From NCBI GenBank assembly GCA_015178975.1, contig WHVD01000051.1:513892-577891 (forward strand): DNA of 64,000 bases, read 5' to 3'. Positions 24,701 to 35,556 of the stretch are shown here, one piece after another. Position 1 is the stretch's first letter; every line of letters starts with the position of its first letter. The notes below the pieces were generated by a model, which saw only the letters and a list, made by a program, of their open reading frames with translations, had not been told where the DNA came from and made no database searches. The position numbers and the translations under genes are program-made. Source of the stretch: Hysterangium stoloniferum (taxonomy: Eukaryota > Basidiomycota > Agaricomycetes > Hysterangiales > Hysterangiaceae).

Positions 24701-25309
24701 AGAGGTGTAAGCAGCAATGAGCAAGTTTGAGTAGATACATAGTTCTGGGCTTCAATGGTAAGTATGAGGCTCAGAGCAAAGAGTTGTGACTTGTAGCCAT
24801 TAAAGACAGCTGAGATGATACCCCAATCACAGCTTGCAGGACACTTCAAATGGTGTCTTGGGCAAGTCGTAGTTATAGAGTAAAAAGTGTCTGAGTTCTT
24901 TGTTATCTTACTAGTGTACATACATAAGACAAAAGTAAGTATGTGCCCACAAGAGTCTATGTACCCACAGGTGTACATGGATCTTCAAACTAATATAAAT
25001 GCATGTAAATGGAGATTTTACTTAGTTGAAGAATAGTAGAAAATAAGGAAAAAAGATGGGAAATATAATACAATGAAATGGTTATATTCCCAGAGAGGAA
25101 TACCCCTCACACAGAGAATACATCCTATCTGTTAGGACTGGGAAACTGTTAGGACCGGAAAACCTGCTGGGACCCAGACCCACCCTATATGCACCCAACT
25201 CTCTATATTGTATCCAAGGTACAGTTACAACTGGAGTACCTGCTGGGACCCACACATCACTTGTTAAGGATGCGTACATGGAGGGTTTCCAGAGAAACCT
25301 GCAGGAAAT

Positions 25310-25745
25310 CCGGTAGGACTTGGCTTCAGCTTATTGGCTGCGCCCTTGCCAGATTGTGTTGTCCAATTTCAAACAGGTGGACAGGAAACCTGGGGAGTCC
25401 GGGTGGAGTTTGTGGGTTGAGGGGTCATAGGTCAGAGGTCATGGGTCGAGAGGTCAGGGAGTCAAGATAAATAAGTCGGAGGTTAAGAGATAGATGCGTT
25501 GGAGCCTGTGCTCCGACTAGCAAGAGCAGTGTAATTCAGAGAGGAGTTTAGAGCAGAAAATGTACTAGATTACTGGGGAGAATCTAAGCTGATTTTCTGA
25601 CTGGATTGTGTGTACAACATCTGCCAGACTATATAGACTGTGGAATGAATAACATACCAAATCCAGTAATAATGAAATGAAACTAGCAAAACATAAAATG
25701 GGATAAGTAAACACCAAATTTGGTGTTAGGAACAGGATGGAACGG
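25310..25745 (+). repeat. Dispersed repeat, copy 1 (partner at 56775-57200)
   Basis: Closely matching stretches include GTCCAATTTC...GTGGACAGGAA, TTAGAGCAGAAAAT, GAATCTAAGCTGATTTTCTGACTGGATTG, CAACATCTGCCAGACTATATAGACTGTGGAATG and AACACCAAATTTGGTGTTAGGAA. The two copies are in the same orientation 31 kb apart. Confidence 0.85.
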
Positions 25746-26095
25746 AGTGGAGTCCGAATCGTGACAAATCATAAACCCTGATGGGAAATGGAGCAGGAGC
25801 GGAGTCTGAATCATGACAGGTCATTTGACTAAAATGGGAATGGGGCTCAGTTAGAGGGATGACGGGTTTTCTGAGCGGGGTCTGGTGACTGATGTGTGGG
25901 TTGAGGTTAGACATAGACAGGGATGGAGTCCAATGGGTATTCTGGCGACTGATACACAATGTAACAAAGTTGAACATAGACAAGTCTGACGTACGGAGTC
26001 TGGTGGGAATTCCAGTAAACTGACAATTGGTGGGTATAGGGTGTGGGTGCATATAAGTTAGTGCCTGGAGTCTGGTGGGAATTCCAGTCATAACA
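25724..26095 (-). repeat. Solo-LTR-like element (TGTTA...TAACA ends)
   Basis: Read on the minus strand it begins TGTTATGACTGGAATTCC and ends TGTTCCTAACA, which gives 5'-TG...CA-3' ends and a length of 372 bp. A homologous unit in the same orientation ends at about 57930 near the right end of the window. The family end resembles the gypsy LTR at 58681 (TGTTACGACTGG). No target-site duplication is evident, so it may be a rearranged or internal copy. Confidence 0.5.
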
Positions 26096-27780
26096 TCACC
26101 CTACATATATGCACCAGTCGTTGGACTCCACCAGACCCACAGGTCAACCTGTTTATACCCAACTCTCTGTGCCCATCACCAGACTCTTAATGGACTCCTA
26201 GAACCCCTCTAATAGAGCATAGAACCCCACTGTTAGGACCAGAAAACCCACTGGGCTCCAGACCCCATCCTACATGCACCTGACTCCCTATACCCACCAG
26301 GTTACAGTTAACTGGAAAATCCACCAGCATCTGGACCCCACCTTATATGCACCTGCACATGTCAAACCTGTCTATATCTGACTAGACTCCTGGAACTCCT
26401 CTAACAGAGCATAGAACCCCACTCCCATTATGGTCAAATGACCTGTTATGTTTTGGACCCTGCTCCCATTGTGTTCCATCCCTAACACCTAGTTTGGTGG
26501 TTACTTGTCTCATTTTATGTTTACTTGTTTTGCACCTCATTATTACCATATTTGGTATTGCATATATTTCAAAGTTTATATAGTCTCCCATACTCATGTA
26601 CTTACAATCAATGAGATGACAAAGGTTTACTAGTAAGAAACAAGTTGTGGAGGTCTGAAACAATGGGATCGTACAGTAACACATTTGCTATCAGTATCTC
26701 CAACCACAATGTCACTGCCTGTGGTATCCCAACACATGTTTCTCTGTAGATTACTGTTGCTATCAGTACCCCTGACCACAGTGCCCTGACACTTGGTTCA
26801 CCATAGTTTTCCCTTTTTTGTCATCCTGTCCTGTCTCCATTCTGATGCTCTCCTATCACCTGTTCTACATGTAAATGTTATTTGCCACCTCATACCCTCT
26901 AGAATACCTTTGTTACATTGTATTTAGTTCTAGTCTGATCCCTACCCCTTCCCATGCTTCCTTTGACCTGTCACTATTTCTTGCTTCCTTGATTGGACCT
27001 CTGCTCATCTGTTACACCTTTGTATAAAGTTTAGTCATCTTAGTTGTCTTACAGGTACTAAAGTTGACTAAGACTAATTTACTTTAGGCCATAACCCAAA
27101 TAATATTGTTTAACCATGATATTTGTGCATATTTTAAAATGGCACACAAGTCTTAAAGATAAAATTTTAGGGGTAATGGAATATAAACTCATAAAATATA
27201 CATATAGTCATAGCCAGAAGGAATAGTTTCATTTGAAAATATGAGGATTGGATCTATGCACTCCTCTCTTCTCATGTGGATAGCTTATGTTGGTACTTTA
27301 AGAGGAACAAATTAGAGAAAAGTGAAAATCCTACTCCAAGACATGGATATGACTGCCAATGTAGTATCTAAGGATATTATTATTGACCCAGGGAGTAAGT
27401 ATTCAGACCATGTTGCAAAGAGAGACAGACTTATATCCTTTAGGTTCAATGAATTCAAAAATTATATAAATGTATAGAATTATAAATAATTAATAAAATC
27501 TGATCATTTTAAAATAAGTTTCTCAGTTAGATCACATAAATACTTAGAATTTGTTGGATTACCATGCATGGAATAGTCCACAATAACCGGGTATAGCTAC
27601 ATACATATATGGCTACACAGTTGTACAGCCATATGCCCATGCAAAGACACCCTTGTTTCACTATTATATGTTTGTAAGACATTTTTAGTGTGTTCTATAC
27701 ATATTTCTCTTGGCTTCTACATAGCTTAAATACAAGTAACTCTAGTTAGTATCACCTCAGCTATTTGGCATACTGCACGC

Positions 27781-28447
27781 AAATACGGAGTCATCATTAT
27801 CGTATCTAGTATCTAGCACGAATTCTCACAGAGTTGTTGAGCGCAAGGTTGTGGGGTATGTGGGGGGCCAGTCTTAAATCATGAAAAACTGAGGCCGCCT
27901 CTTGATTATGTACGCAAAAGCATTATGTAAGTCTGAGTTAGAAAATTTGCCTCAGTTCTCGTTTACATGAGACTGAGTATTACTGTTATAGCTTCGTATC
28001 TCAACAGGATATTGCCTAATAGCTATTTATTCAAACAAAGTTTGTTAACTACCATAACCAAGCTATAAGGGACAAGTACCACCCTTCGACTCTGGAGTGA
28101 TTTAAAATTCGGTCTTACTCGGTGAAAATTGGAAAATATGACGCAATCACATAGAAGATTATGCCAACTTACTTTTTTTCTCAAGCCTCATTGATTGATC
28201 CAGGGCCCAGTGCTAATAGAGTTTTGCGGAACTAGCTGGAGAGGGGTTTCCGTAGGTGAAGGGACGTGGCGCGTGCGATGGGTGGTGGGGCCTTGCGGGG
28301 GCCGGGGCCATATTGACGGAGCACTACTGTCGCAGTACGAAAGCGAATATGTCACAGTCGCCAGAAAGTATAGCTTCAATCAGTCCCCTTTCACTCAGTG
28401 ATCTCTACAACAAATGCCTGGTGTGTAAAAAAGTTGTCGCAGAACGT
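27781..28447. other. Spacer between the repeat block and permease copy C
   Basis: Base composition returns to that of the gene regions. No supported gene. It includes the 3' flank of copy C. Confidence 0.4.
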
Positions 28448-30640
28448 CTACGACTTGGGAATTTTGTTTAGTACAGTTCTAGAGATCCCATCATTTTGAA
28501 TGACAACTTCCCGACTAATCTCATACCCCCCAATGCCAGGTAGAAGCCGGGCCCACACATACCAGTAAATTACTCCTACGAAAAAAACTCCCGCAGATGC
28601 AGCAACGTGTATCTAAGCAACGGTATGTTAAGCAATGAATTCATCAAACTGCTAGAGAGTACTGACCCAGTATGGCAGGAAATCGTACAACCGGAAGTCA
28701 GGGCTAGGAGGGATCAAAGGCACAACCGTCAAAAAGAGGTTAGACAGCAGAAAAAGAGTGACAGCCAGTACGCCAGCACGATACGGCGGGTTCCAATGCA
28801 ACTTCCCAGATGGAGAGAGGTAAAGCCAGAGTAATCCGCCTGAGATCGCGGTATTTATGCATGCGTATGGGTAATTGTCGAGATTCATGACGAAGTTGTA
28901 CGCATCCCCTGGGGGAGGTGTGAACATCCAAAAAGTGCACAAGGCCCATTCAAGGATAAGAGCAGCGTATGGTGTCTTAAACGAGGAATTTTTTGCTAGC
29001 AGGCTCGAGTAGGGGAGCACGCCTTCTCGACCGAGTTCCTGGATAACTGGTGAAAATATCAATAGAGATTCGACAGCTGGTGATTTCCAAACCTCGGCTT
29101 TTGGCGAAACAAGTAGCAAGCATGTTTGCCAGAGCCGAAATAGAAATCGTAAATGAGAGCACCTGAATAATAGATTGGTACATAGTCAAATCCAACGCTT
29201 AACATCACATACCCGTTCTGCAATGCTACCAAATAAATTTCTGAAGAATAATGCACTGTATAAGGTAACAGATAAATAACAAGCATGAGAAATGATGTAC
29301 ATGTTAAACTCACGCTACAATGCGGCCGCTGCCTAGAATATCCTCTTTAGATACGACGATTAAATATGAAGCGTTGACAAAAAGATAAAGGACTGTTATT
29401 AACGTCATCGCGAGAGGGGCAGCTCGTTTGATGGTCTTTACAGGATCTTTAGTCTCCGATAATACATAATGTGCGTTCGTATATCCAATGAAGGTCCTGA
29501 GAGGCGATTGGTAAACGGAGTGAATAAAAGTGTCAAACCAACGTTTATACATGGACCTACCAGATAACGCTGCACAAACCAGACACGAATGCGTTGGGAT
29601 CATGAGTTGTTCCCTTCCAGAGGTCATCAAAATTATGAGGTCTATCATCTGAAGGTATCCAGCCAAGAAATGCCAGAAATCCACACATAATTAGAAAGAG
29701 CATAATACCAAGTTGTACGAGGGCTAAGGTATTTTGGAGACGCAATCCCCAGTTAAGATGGAAGGTATGGAGGAGGGTAACACTCGTCAAACAAGCAAAT
29801 CCAATCAGTCGGGTATTCCATTGACTGATAGTCCCCCCGAAAGCATGAACCATATCTAACAAGCATGATATGGTAAGCCATGTGTAATTATTGGCAAAAT
29901 AACCGACATTCGCCGAAAAAAATGGAGCTCGTAGTAGACCCGCCCTGAAACGTGTTCAGAAGGTAAACCGCTCGAGTTAAGAGAGAAACATACAAGAAGA
30001 CAGTAATACATTGCATAAGAACATGTCACGAGAAATTTGGGTTTTTTATAAATGTATTCTAGATAGTTCTTCTCTCCTCCGCTACGGGGGAGCGCCTGAA
30101 AATTGGGTAAGTCGTCGCAAGTAGGCACATCTTTATAACATTTACGGTTCCAAATTCAACATACACGGCCATACCCACTGAGGTGACTATTGCACCGATG
30201 ATCCATGAAACCAGAAACAAACCGACACTACCCGAGGCTCTGAGGACCACGCTGGGTGTAGAATATATACTACCAGGAGGTCAGTAACTGAGGCCCCCAT
30301 GACGCAAGCCCGTGATTTACCCGGTACCAATCATCCGATTAATGATAAGGGAAACGACGCTCATGACACCTGTAGATTATTATGAGACAATGCAGTAATG
30401 TCGTGAAGGCTCCCTCACCTAGCTGCCGCTTCTCTGCGGGAACATCATCGAATCCTTCTCCATGCGCTCCTATCAACGAAAATCAAAAATCAAAAAAGTT
30501 GTACTACTGAACACCGGCATAATAATCGACTCACTTTGTCTTTCAGCTGAGGAACCTGTGTATAGCGGTACCCTGTCATCTGAAATTAGTGGGGTGGAAC
30601 TCGATGCCAGAGGCGGGGATTCATAGGAGTACTGAGGCAT
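28448..30640 (-). CDS. Amino-acid permease, LAT/Mup1-like - copy C
   Basis: Twelve exons from ATG 30640 (MPQYSYESPPLASSS) to TAG 28450-28448, all in frame. It has the same architecture as copy A: VMSVVSLIINRMIGTGIYS, VTSVGMAVYVEFGT, LPRSGGEKNYLEYIYKKP, GGSTTSSIFFGEYMVHAFGG, LSETKDPVKTIKRAAPLAM, VIQELGREGVLPYSS, and a last helix followed by ARLLPGIGGYEIS. A further in-frame ATG (MTLAS) lies five codons upstream; the MPQ start matches copy A. The tryptophan of GWS in copy A is G here (GGST). It is head-to-head with copy D, with an 896-bp region between the two start codons. Function as for copy A: predicted plasma-membrane neutral amino-acid uptake. Confidence 0.85.
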
Positions 30641-31536
30641 GCTCGCGAGGGTCAATTTCCCATGGTTCCAACAGTTTGCTTCCGTAGTTTCCGGTTCTTA
30701 GCCAGACAGCCGCCAAATGATTTGGGTGGGAAAATTGAGAGTATTTGCAACTAATGCAATCGAAGGTGGTATTTAATAATATTTAAGTTATAAATTGGCC
30801 TAAATTGACCAGCGTTCCATAACTGTATTGTTATTATTGCAATTGTGAAGGTATAGTGAAACAGGATTGAAAGATGCGGGAGTCCACCCCAAGTCGGGAT
30901 TTGCCGGACGGTCATAAATGAATGATTCATGTATGTGGAGGTTGTGGACCATAATGGACCAAACAGACACGTGACGCAGACACCTCGCGTTATGTTCCGT
31001 CGAAAATCAGATATGAATACTCTTGTACGAGTTTACCATACCATGCGTCCCCCGATCCTGATATTGGCCTGGCTGGAGACACTGTTTGTTGTTGTTTGTC
31101 AGTCGTAACACTCACTCTGTGTGACTGCGATTACTCAAAGCATGTATCAGTATCTTTGTGTTTTTCTTTAGTTACTGTGAATACAGTCGTAACATTCATT
31201 CTGTGCGACCGAGTATCTTTCTTTAGATTTTGTTACCAAGGTAATTTTTATATGTCCAATATATTAGAAATGCTAAAAATAATAATTCAAAATAATCGAA
31301 TTTTCTGTAAACATGGGTACATTCATGTAGGGCCAGCGCTTTGAAAAAATTATCGGTCTCACATTCACCAGCAGACCGACAAAACCGAGCGAGATTCCAC
31401 ACCCTTTATTTACCCCTATACGTTGTAAGTAACGCCCGGGTGTGAACTATTATTAATAGAATAAATAGTAATTAGGCTTCAACCATACAACGTTTTGGGC
31501 ACGTTCCAACAGGAGCAAAGGAAAGCGACCCGCGAC
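30641..31536. promoter_or_regulatory. Shared divergent upstream region of permease copies C and D
   Basis: An 896-bp non-coding region between two start codons on opposite strands. I see no defined motif, but it must contain both promoters. A short open frame at 31096-31344 (+) shows no recognisable domain. Confidence 0.45.
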
Positions 31537-33736
31537 ATGGCTCCGTACTACGAGCCTTCGTCTCTGGCATCGAGCACAACCCCACTAATTTCAGACGACG
31601 AGGTACCAGAATACACAGGTTCCCCCACTGAAAGACAGAGTGAGCCGATTATTATGCCGGGGTTGAATAGTACAACTTTTTGACTTTTGTTTTTCATTGA
31701 TAGGAACGTATGGAGAAAGATTCGATCATGTTCCTGTAGAGAAGCGGCAGCTAGGTGATAGAGTCTTCGCGCGACATTACCGTATTGTCTCATAATAATT
31801 TCCAGGTGTCATGAGCATCGTTTCCCTTATCGTTAATCGTATGATTGGTACTGGGTAAATCATAGGTTTGCTCCACGAAGCCTTAGTTAATGACTGCCTG
31901 AAAGTATATATGCCACACCCAGCACAATCCTTAGAGCCTCGGGTAGTGTCGGGTTATCCCTGGTTTCATGGGTTGTCGGTGCAATAATCACGGCAGTGGG
32001 TATGGCTGTATATGTTGAATTTGGAACCGTAAATATTACAATAGTGTGTCCACTTGCGAGGACTAACCAACGTTCAGGGGATCCCCCGTAGCGGAGGAGA
32101 GAAGAACTATCTTGAATATATTTTTAAAAAGCCCAAATTTCTCGTGACATGTCTTTTTGCAACGTATTGCTGTCTCCTTGTACGTTTCTCTCTCTTTTTT
32201 TTTTAAGTCAGGCAGTTTACCTTCTGATCACGTCTTAGGGTTGGTCTACTGCGATCTGCGTTTTTTTTGGCGAATGTCGGTTATCATGCCAATAATTATA
32301 CATGACTTATCATATCCTGTCTCTTAGATATGGTCCATGCTTTCGGAGGGACCATCACTCAATGGAATTCCCGACTGGTTGGATTTGCTTGCTTGACGGG
32401 CGTTACCCTCCTTCATACCTTCCACCTCAACTGGGGATTACGTCTCCAAAATACCTTGGCCCTCGTACAGCTTGGTACCATGCTATTTCTAATTGCGTGT
32501 GGACTTCTGGTATTTCTTGGTTGGATACCTTTAGATGATAGACCTCATAATTTTGATGACCTCTGGAAAGGAACAATATACGATCCCAACGCATTCGTGT
32601 CTAGTCTGTACAACGTTATCTGGTAGGTGCCTGTATAAATATTCAGTTGACTTGTCTATTCAACCTGTCTATAAAACACCTGCCAGGTCCTTCATTGGAT
32701 ATGCAAACGCGCACTATGTGTTATCGGAGACTAAAGATCCTGTGAAGACTATCAAACGAGCCGCCCCTCTCGCGATGGTGTTAATAACAGTCCTTTATCT
32801 TCTTGTCAACGTTTCATACTTAATCGTCGTATCTAAGGAAGATATTCTAGGCAGTGGTCGCGTTGTGGCGTGAGTATAATCTATATATCCTTTCTAATGC
32901 CTTTTAGTTATCTGTGACTTTATGCAGTGCTTTGTTCTTTAGAAACCTATTTGGTAGCATTGCAGAACGGGTACGCGATATTAAGCACTGGATTTGACTA
33001 TGCACCAAACCACTATTCAGGTACTCTCCTTCGTAATTTGTATATCGGCTCTAGCAAACATCCTTGCCACTTGTTTCGCCAAAAGCCGAGGTTTGCAAAA
33101 TTGACCGAATGTCTAGTCCTTTTATTGATATTTCCAACAGTTATCCAAGAGCTCGCTCGAGAAGGCGTGCTCCCCTACTCGAGCCTGTTCGCAAGAAACT
33201 CTTCGTTTAAGACGCCATACGCCTCTCTTATCCTTGAATGGGCCATATGCACTTTTTGGATGTTCACGCCTCCCCCAGGGGATGCATACAATTTCATCCT
33301 GAATCTCTACAGCTATCCATATGGGTGCATAAATACTGCGATCTCAGGCGGATTACTCTGGCTCTATCTCTCTCCATTTGGGAAATCGCATTGGAACCCG
33401 CCGTATCGTGCCGGTGTACCAGCCGTCACTCTTTTTCTGCTGTCTAACGTCTTTTTGTTGGTTGCGCCTTTGATCCCTCCAAACCCTAACTTCCGATTGT
33501 ACGAGTTCTTGCCATACTGGGTCAGTACCTTCTGGCAGTTTGATGAATTCGTTACTTAACGTGACTTTGACTAGATACACGTTGCGGCGACTGTGGGGGT
33601 TCTATTAGCAGGACTGAGTTACTGGTATGTGTGGGCCCGGCTTCTACCTCACATTGGAGGGTATAGGCTTAGTTGGGAAGTTGTGATTCAAGATGATGGG
33701 GTCTCTAGAACTGTACTGAAGAAAGTCCCCGAGTAG
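31537..33736 (+). CDS. Amino-acid permease, LAT/Mup1-like - copy D
   Basis: Twelve exons from ATG 31537 (MAPYYEPSSLASSTTPLISD) to TAG 33734-33736. The frame is intact across all splice sites, including the intron beginning GTCGGTTATC inside FGE|YMVHAFGG. The membrane helix pattern matches copies A and C, with IGYANAHYVLSETKDPVKTI and VIQELARE in the conserved loops and a C-terminal ARLLPHIGGYRLS. The intron with the polypyrimidine run at 32189-32206 is longer than its counterparts. Predicted plasma-membrane neutral amino-acid permease. It is head-to-head with copy C and resembles C and A also within introns. Confidence 0.86.
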
Positions 33737-34199
33737 TAAATGTTCTGGGATTGTGTTATAACATCTCAGGTGTTTGTTGCGGAGACGACATGAAACATAT
33801 GTTGCTACGGAGTCCCTTTTATGCGCGCTCCATGTCCTTGTCATGACTATTCATTATCAGGCTATCATAAGTAGAATTCGATTTGGTTGACTCGTAGATT
33901 TCCTGATCGACCAAACGGGTGCCTGCGTGGGGGCTACTGACGATGGAACTATCCAAATGAAGTATAGTAAGCCCTCTGATCTATTCAGCCTAAGCTGCAA
34001 TTGCTTCAGAAATTGTCAAGTCTGTGGCAGTCTCGACGGCAGTGATATTCGATTTGATATACACAGCTGGGATCTGCCTAAAAAGGCGAATAAATCATCG
34101 TCCTTGGATAATGGGCTCGTGGAGCCGCTATGATCCTGATACTCCGTGATTATATGAGGGGTGTTTCTTTTCCGCCTGTTTTTGGAAGTTCGTCTTCGT

Positions 34200-34560
34200 A
34201 AGTTGCAGTACGTTTGCAACGAAGGTGAGTATCTTCGAGTTTTCTGATATTCTCGGGTTGCAGCTTAGATCGTACCTCTGCAACGAAGGGGATCTTATCC
34301 GTATCGATCGGATGAGGATGTGTCAGACACGACACCTTTTCAGCACGCAAACACCTTCAAATAAACAAATATCAAACCATACGAATTTGTGGCACCAGCA
34401 TCACTTACATCGGTATCCTGTTGAAGGTTGTCTAAATTAGATTCGATCAGAGCTAGTACTCCTTCGACAGGGAGACCCTGGAATCAGCGCCTTTTGGAGA
34501 CAATGGCATTCAAAGCCGAAATGATTTTAGGTTGGAGGCCTTGAAGACTGGCAGACGACC
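34200..34560 (-). pseudogene. Relic of a hydrophobic surface-binding protein A (HsbA) gene
   Basis: An exon read on the minus strand from about 34548 to 34409 gives LQGLQPKIISALNAIVSKR, a TGA, then FQGLPVEGVLALIESNLDNL, followed by a GTAAGT donor. This aligns with the HsbA core (compare GGIQPTIVTALKNIVAKHPAF in the intact gene at 39077-39961). The in-frame TGA and lack of a recognisable N-terminal half mark it as a fragment. Sequence downstream of the intron (34200-34350) reads poorly and is presumably the decayed C-terminus. Confidence 0.55.
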
Positions 34561-34618
34561 ATCCGTCTGCCTTTTTTTTTTTTGGAACAATTATATGGAA
34601 AGGATCAAGTAGCCATGC

Positions 34619-35524
34619 ATGCCGCGCATCCTGATCCGCTTAAATGTCAACTGGCTTGTGCCAGGACCTGTCCTAAGGAGGAAACACATTTATGTACACG
34701 TCGCGGTAGCCTTGTATTCGCATTCACAATCAGATTTCTCTCTTTCAAAGTTTCAAAGTAAAGAAACGTCCCTTGAAGTTATCTTAACATCTGTTGTCTC
34801 TGAAATTATTGAAGGTGTAATTGAAACCAATAACGTAATATCGTCAGAAACCAAGGTCTTATTCAAGACAGGTGCTGACTACTCGTTATGAATCATCTAT
34901 TGCAGCAGAATACGGTGAATTAAGCACAAATAAAAACGCACTACCAATGCCTGAAACAGAGTTGGATTACCCGTTGCAAAGCTTTGTCGAGTGTGGCCCA
35001 TTGGACCGGAAACCCAGTATCGGAGAAGCGCTTCAGAAGTGGACACCTGCAGCAACATTAATTCTCACAGAACTACCAATGTTACACTGCGTTGTTCTAA
35101 AAAAACGGCTAAAGTAGCAAAGGTACAAGTTGCTACTATGACAGTGAGCGACCTGAAGAAGAGAAACATTGACATGGTAAGTTCTGTGTTTCAGTACTAT
35201 AGGAGTCAGATGAAACACATTTTGTGTGTCTGGGGCATCTGGTTAGTTATATACAACGGCCAAAGTTATCATAAAGGTTATAAGTATCTCAAAAAGGCAA
35301 TTGGGCCAGATTCAATTCAGAAACTGAGAAAATTCACTTACAAACATTCTCAAAAATACAATGAAGAGGATAAAGGCAAACATTTGCTATTTAGAAGAAC
35401 ACATATGTGCGAACTAACCCAGAGCCAAGCATATCCCCAAGTGTATGCATATGGTCACGCCGCAATTTGGTCAACTAAGCTAATGGATCACAGGGCTAAC
35501 ATGATGTTAACGGTGTCAATATGA
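34619..35524 (+). other. Cluster of overlapping open frames, unidentified
   Basis: Three overlapping plus-strand frames (34619-34891, 34872-35117, 34991-35524) follow one another with AT-rich codon use. The longest (about 177 codons) is Lys/Tyr-rich (for example SDLKKRNIDMVSSVFQYY and KAIGPDSIQKLRKFTYKHSQ) and ends ANMMLTVSI. I recognise no domain and found no convincing splicing that joins them. It could be a spliced hypothetical gene or a decayed mobile-element frame. Confidence 0.25.
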
Positions 35525-35556
35525 TACATATTATGCACGCGGAATATTAATTATTA

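Larger units (their letters stand above)
21741..27780. repeat. CpG-depleted retrotransposon-derived repeat block
   Basis: Six kilobases of AT-rich, CpG-poor sequence without conserved coding frames. It contains LTR-like ends of the form TGTTAGGACC(A/G)GAAAACC(T/C)GCTGGG (25130, 25147, 26231), a solo-LTR-like unit at 25724-26095, inverted arms between 25600 and 26640, and three copies of an AACACATAAGTTGAAGCC-type motif near 22147, 23605 and 24257. The same sequences recur in the block at 53.3-58.6 kb, which identifies them as dispersed mobile-element remains. Boundaries are approximate on the right, where similarity fades near 27.7 kb. Confidence 0.75.
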
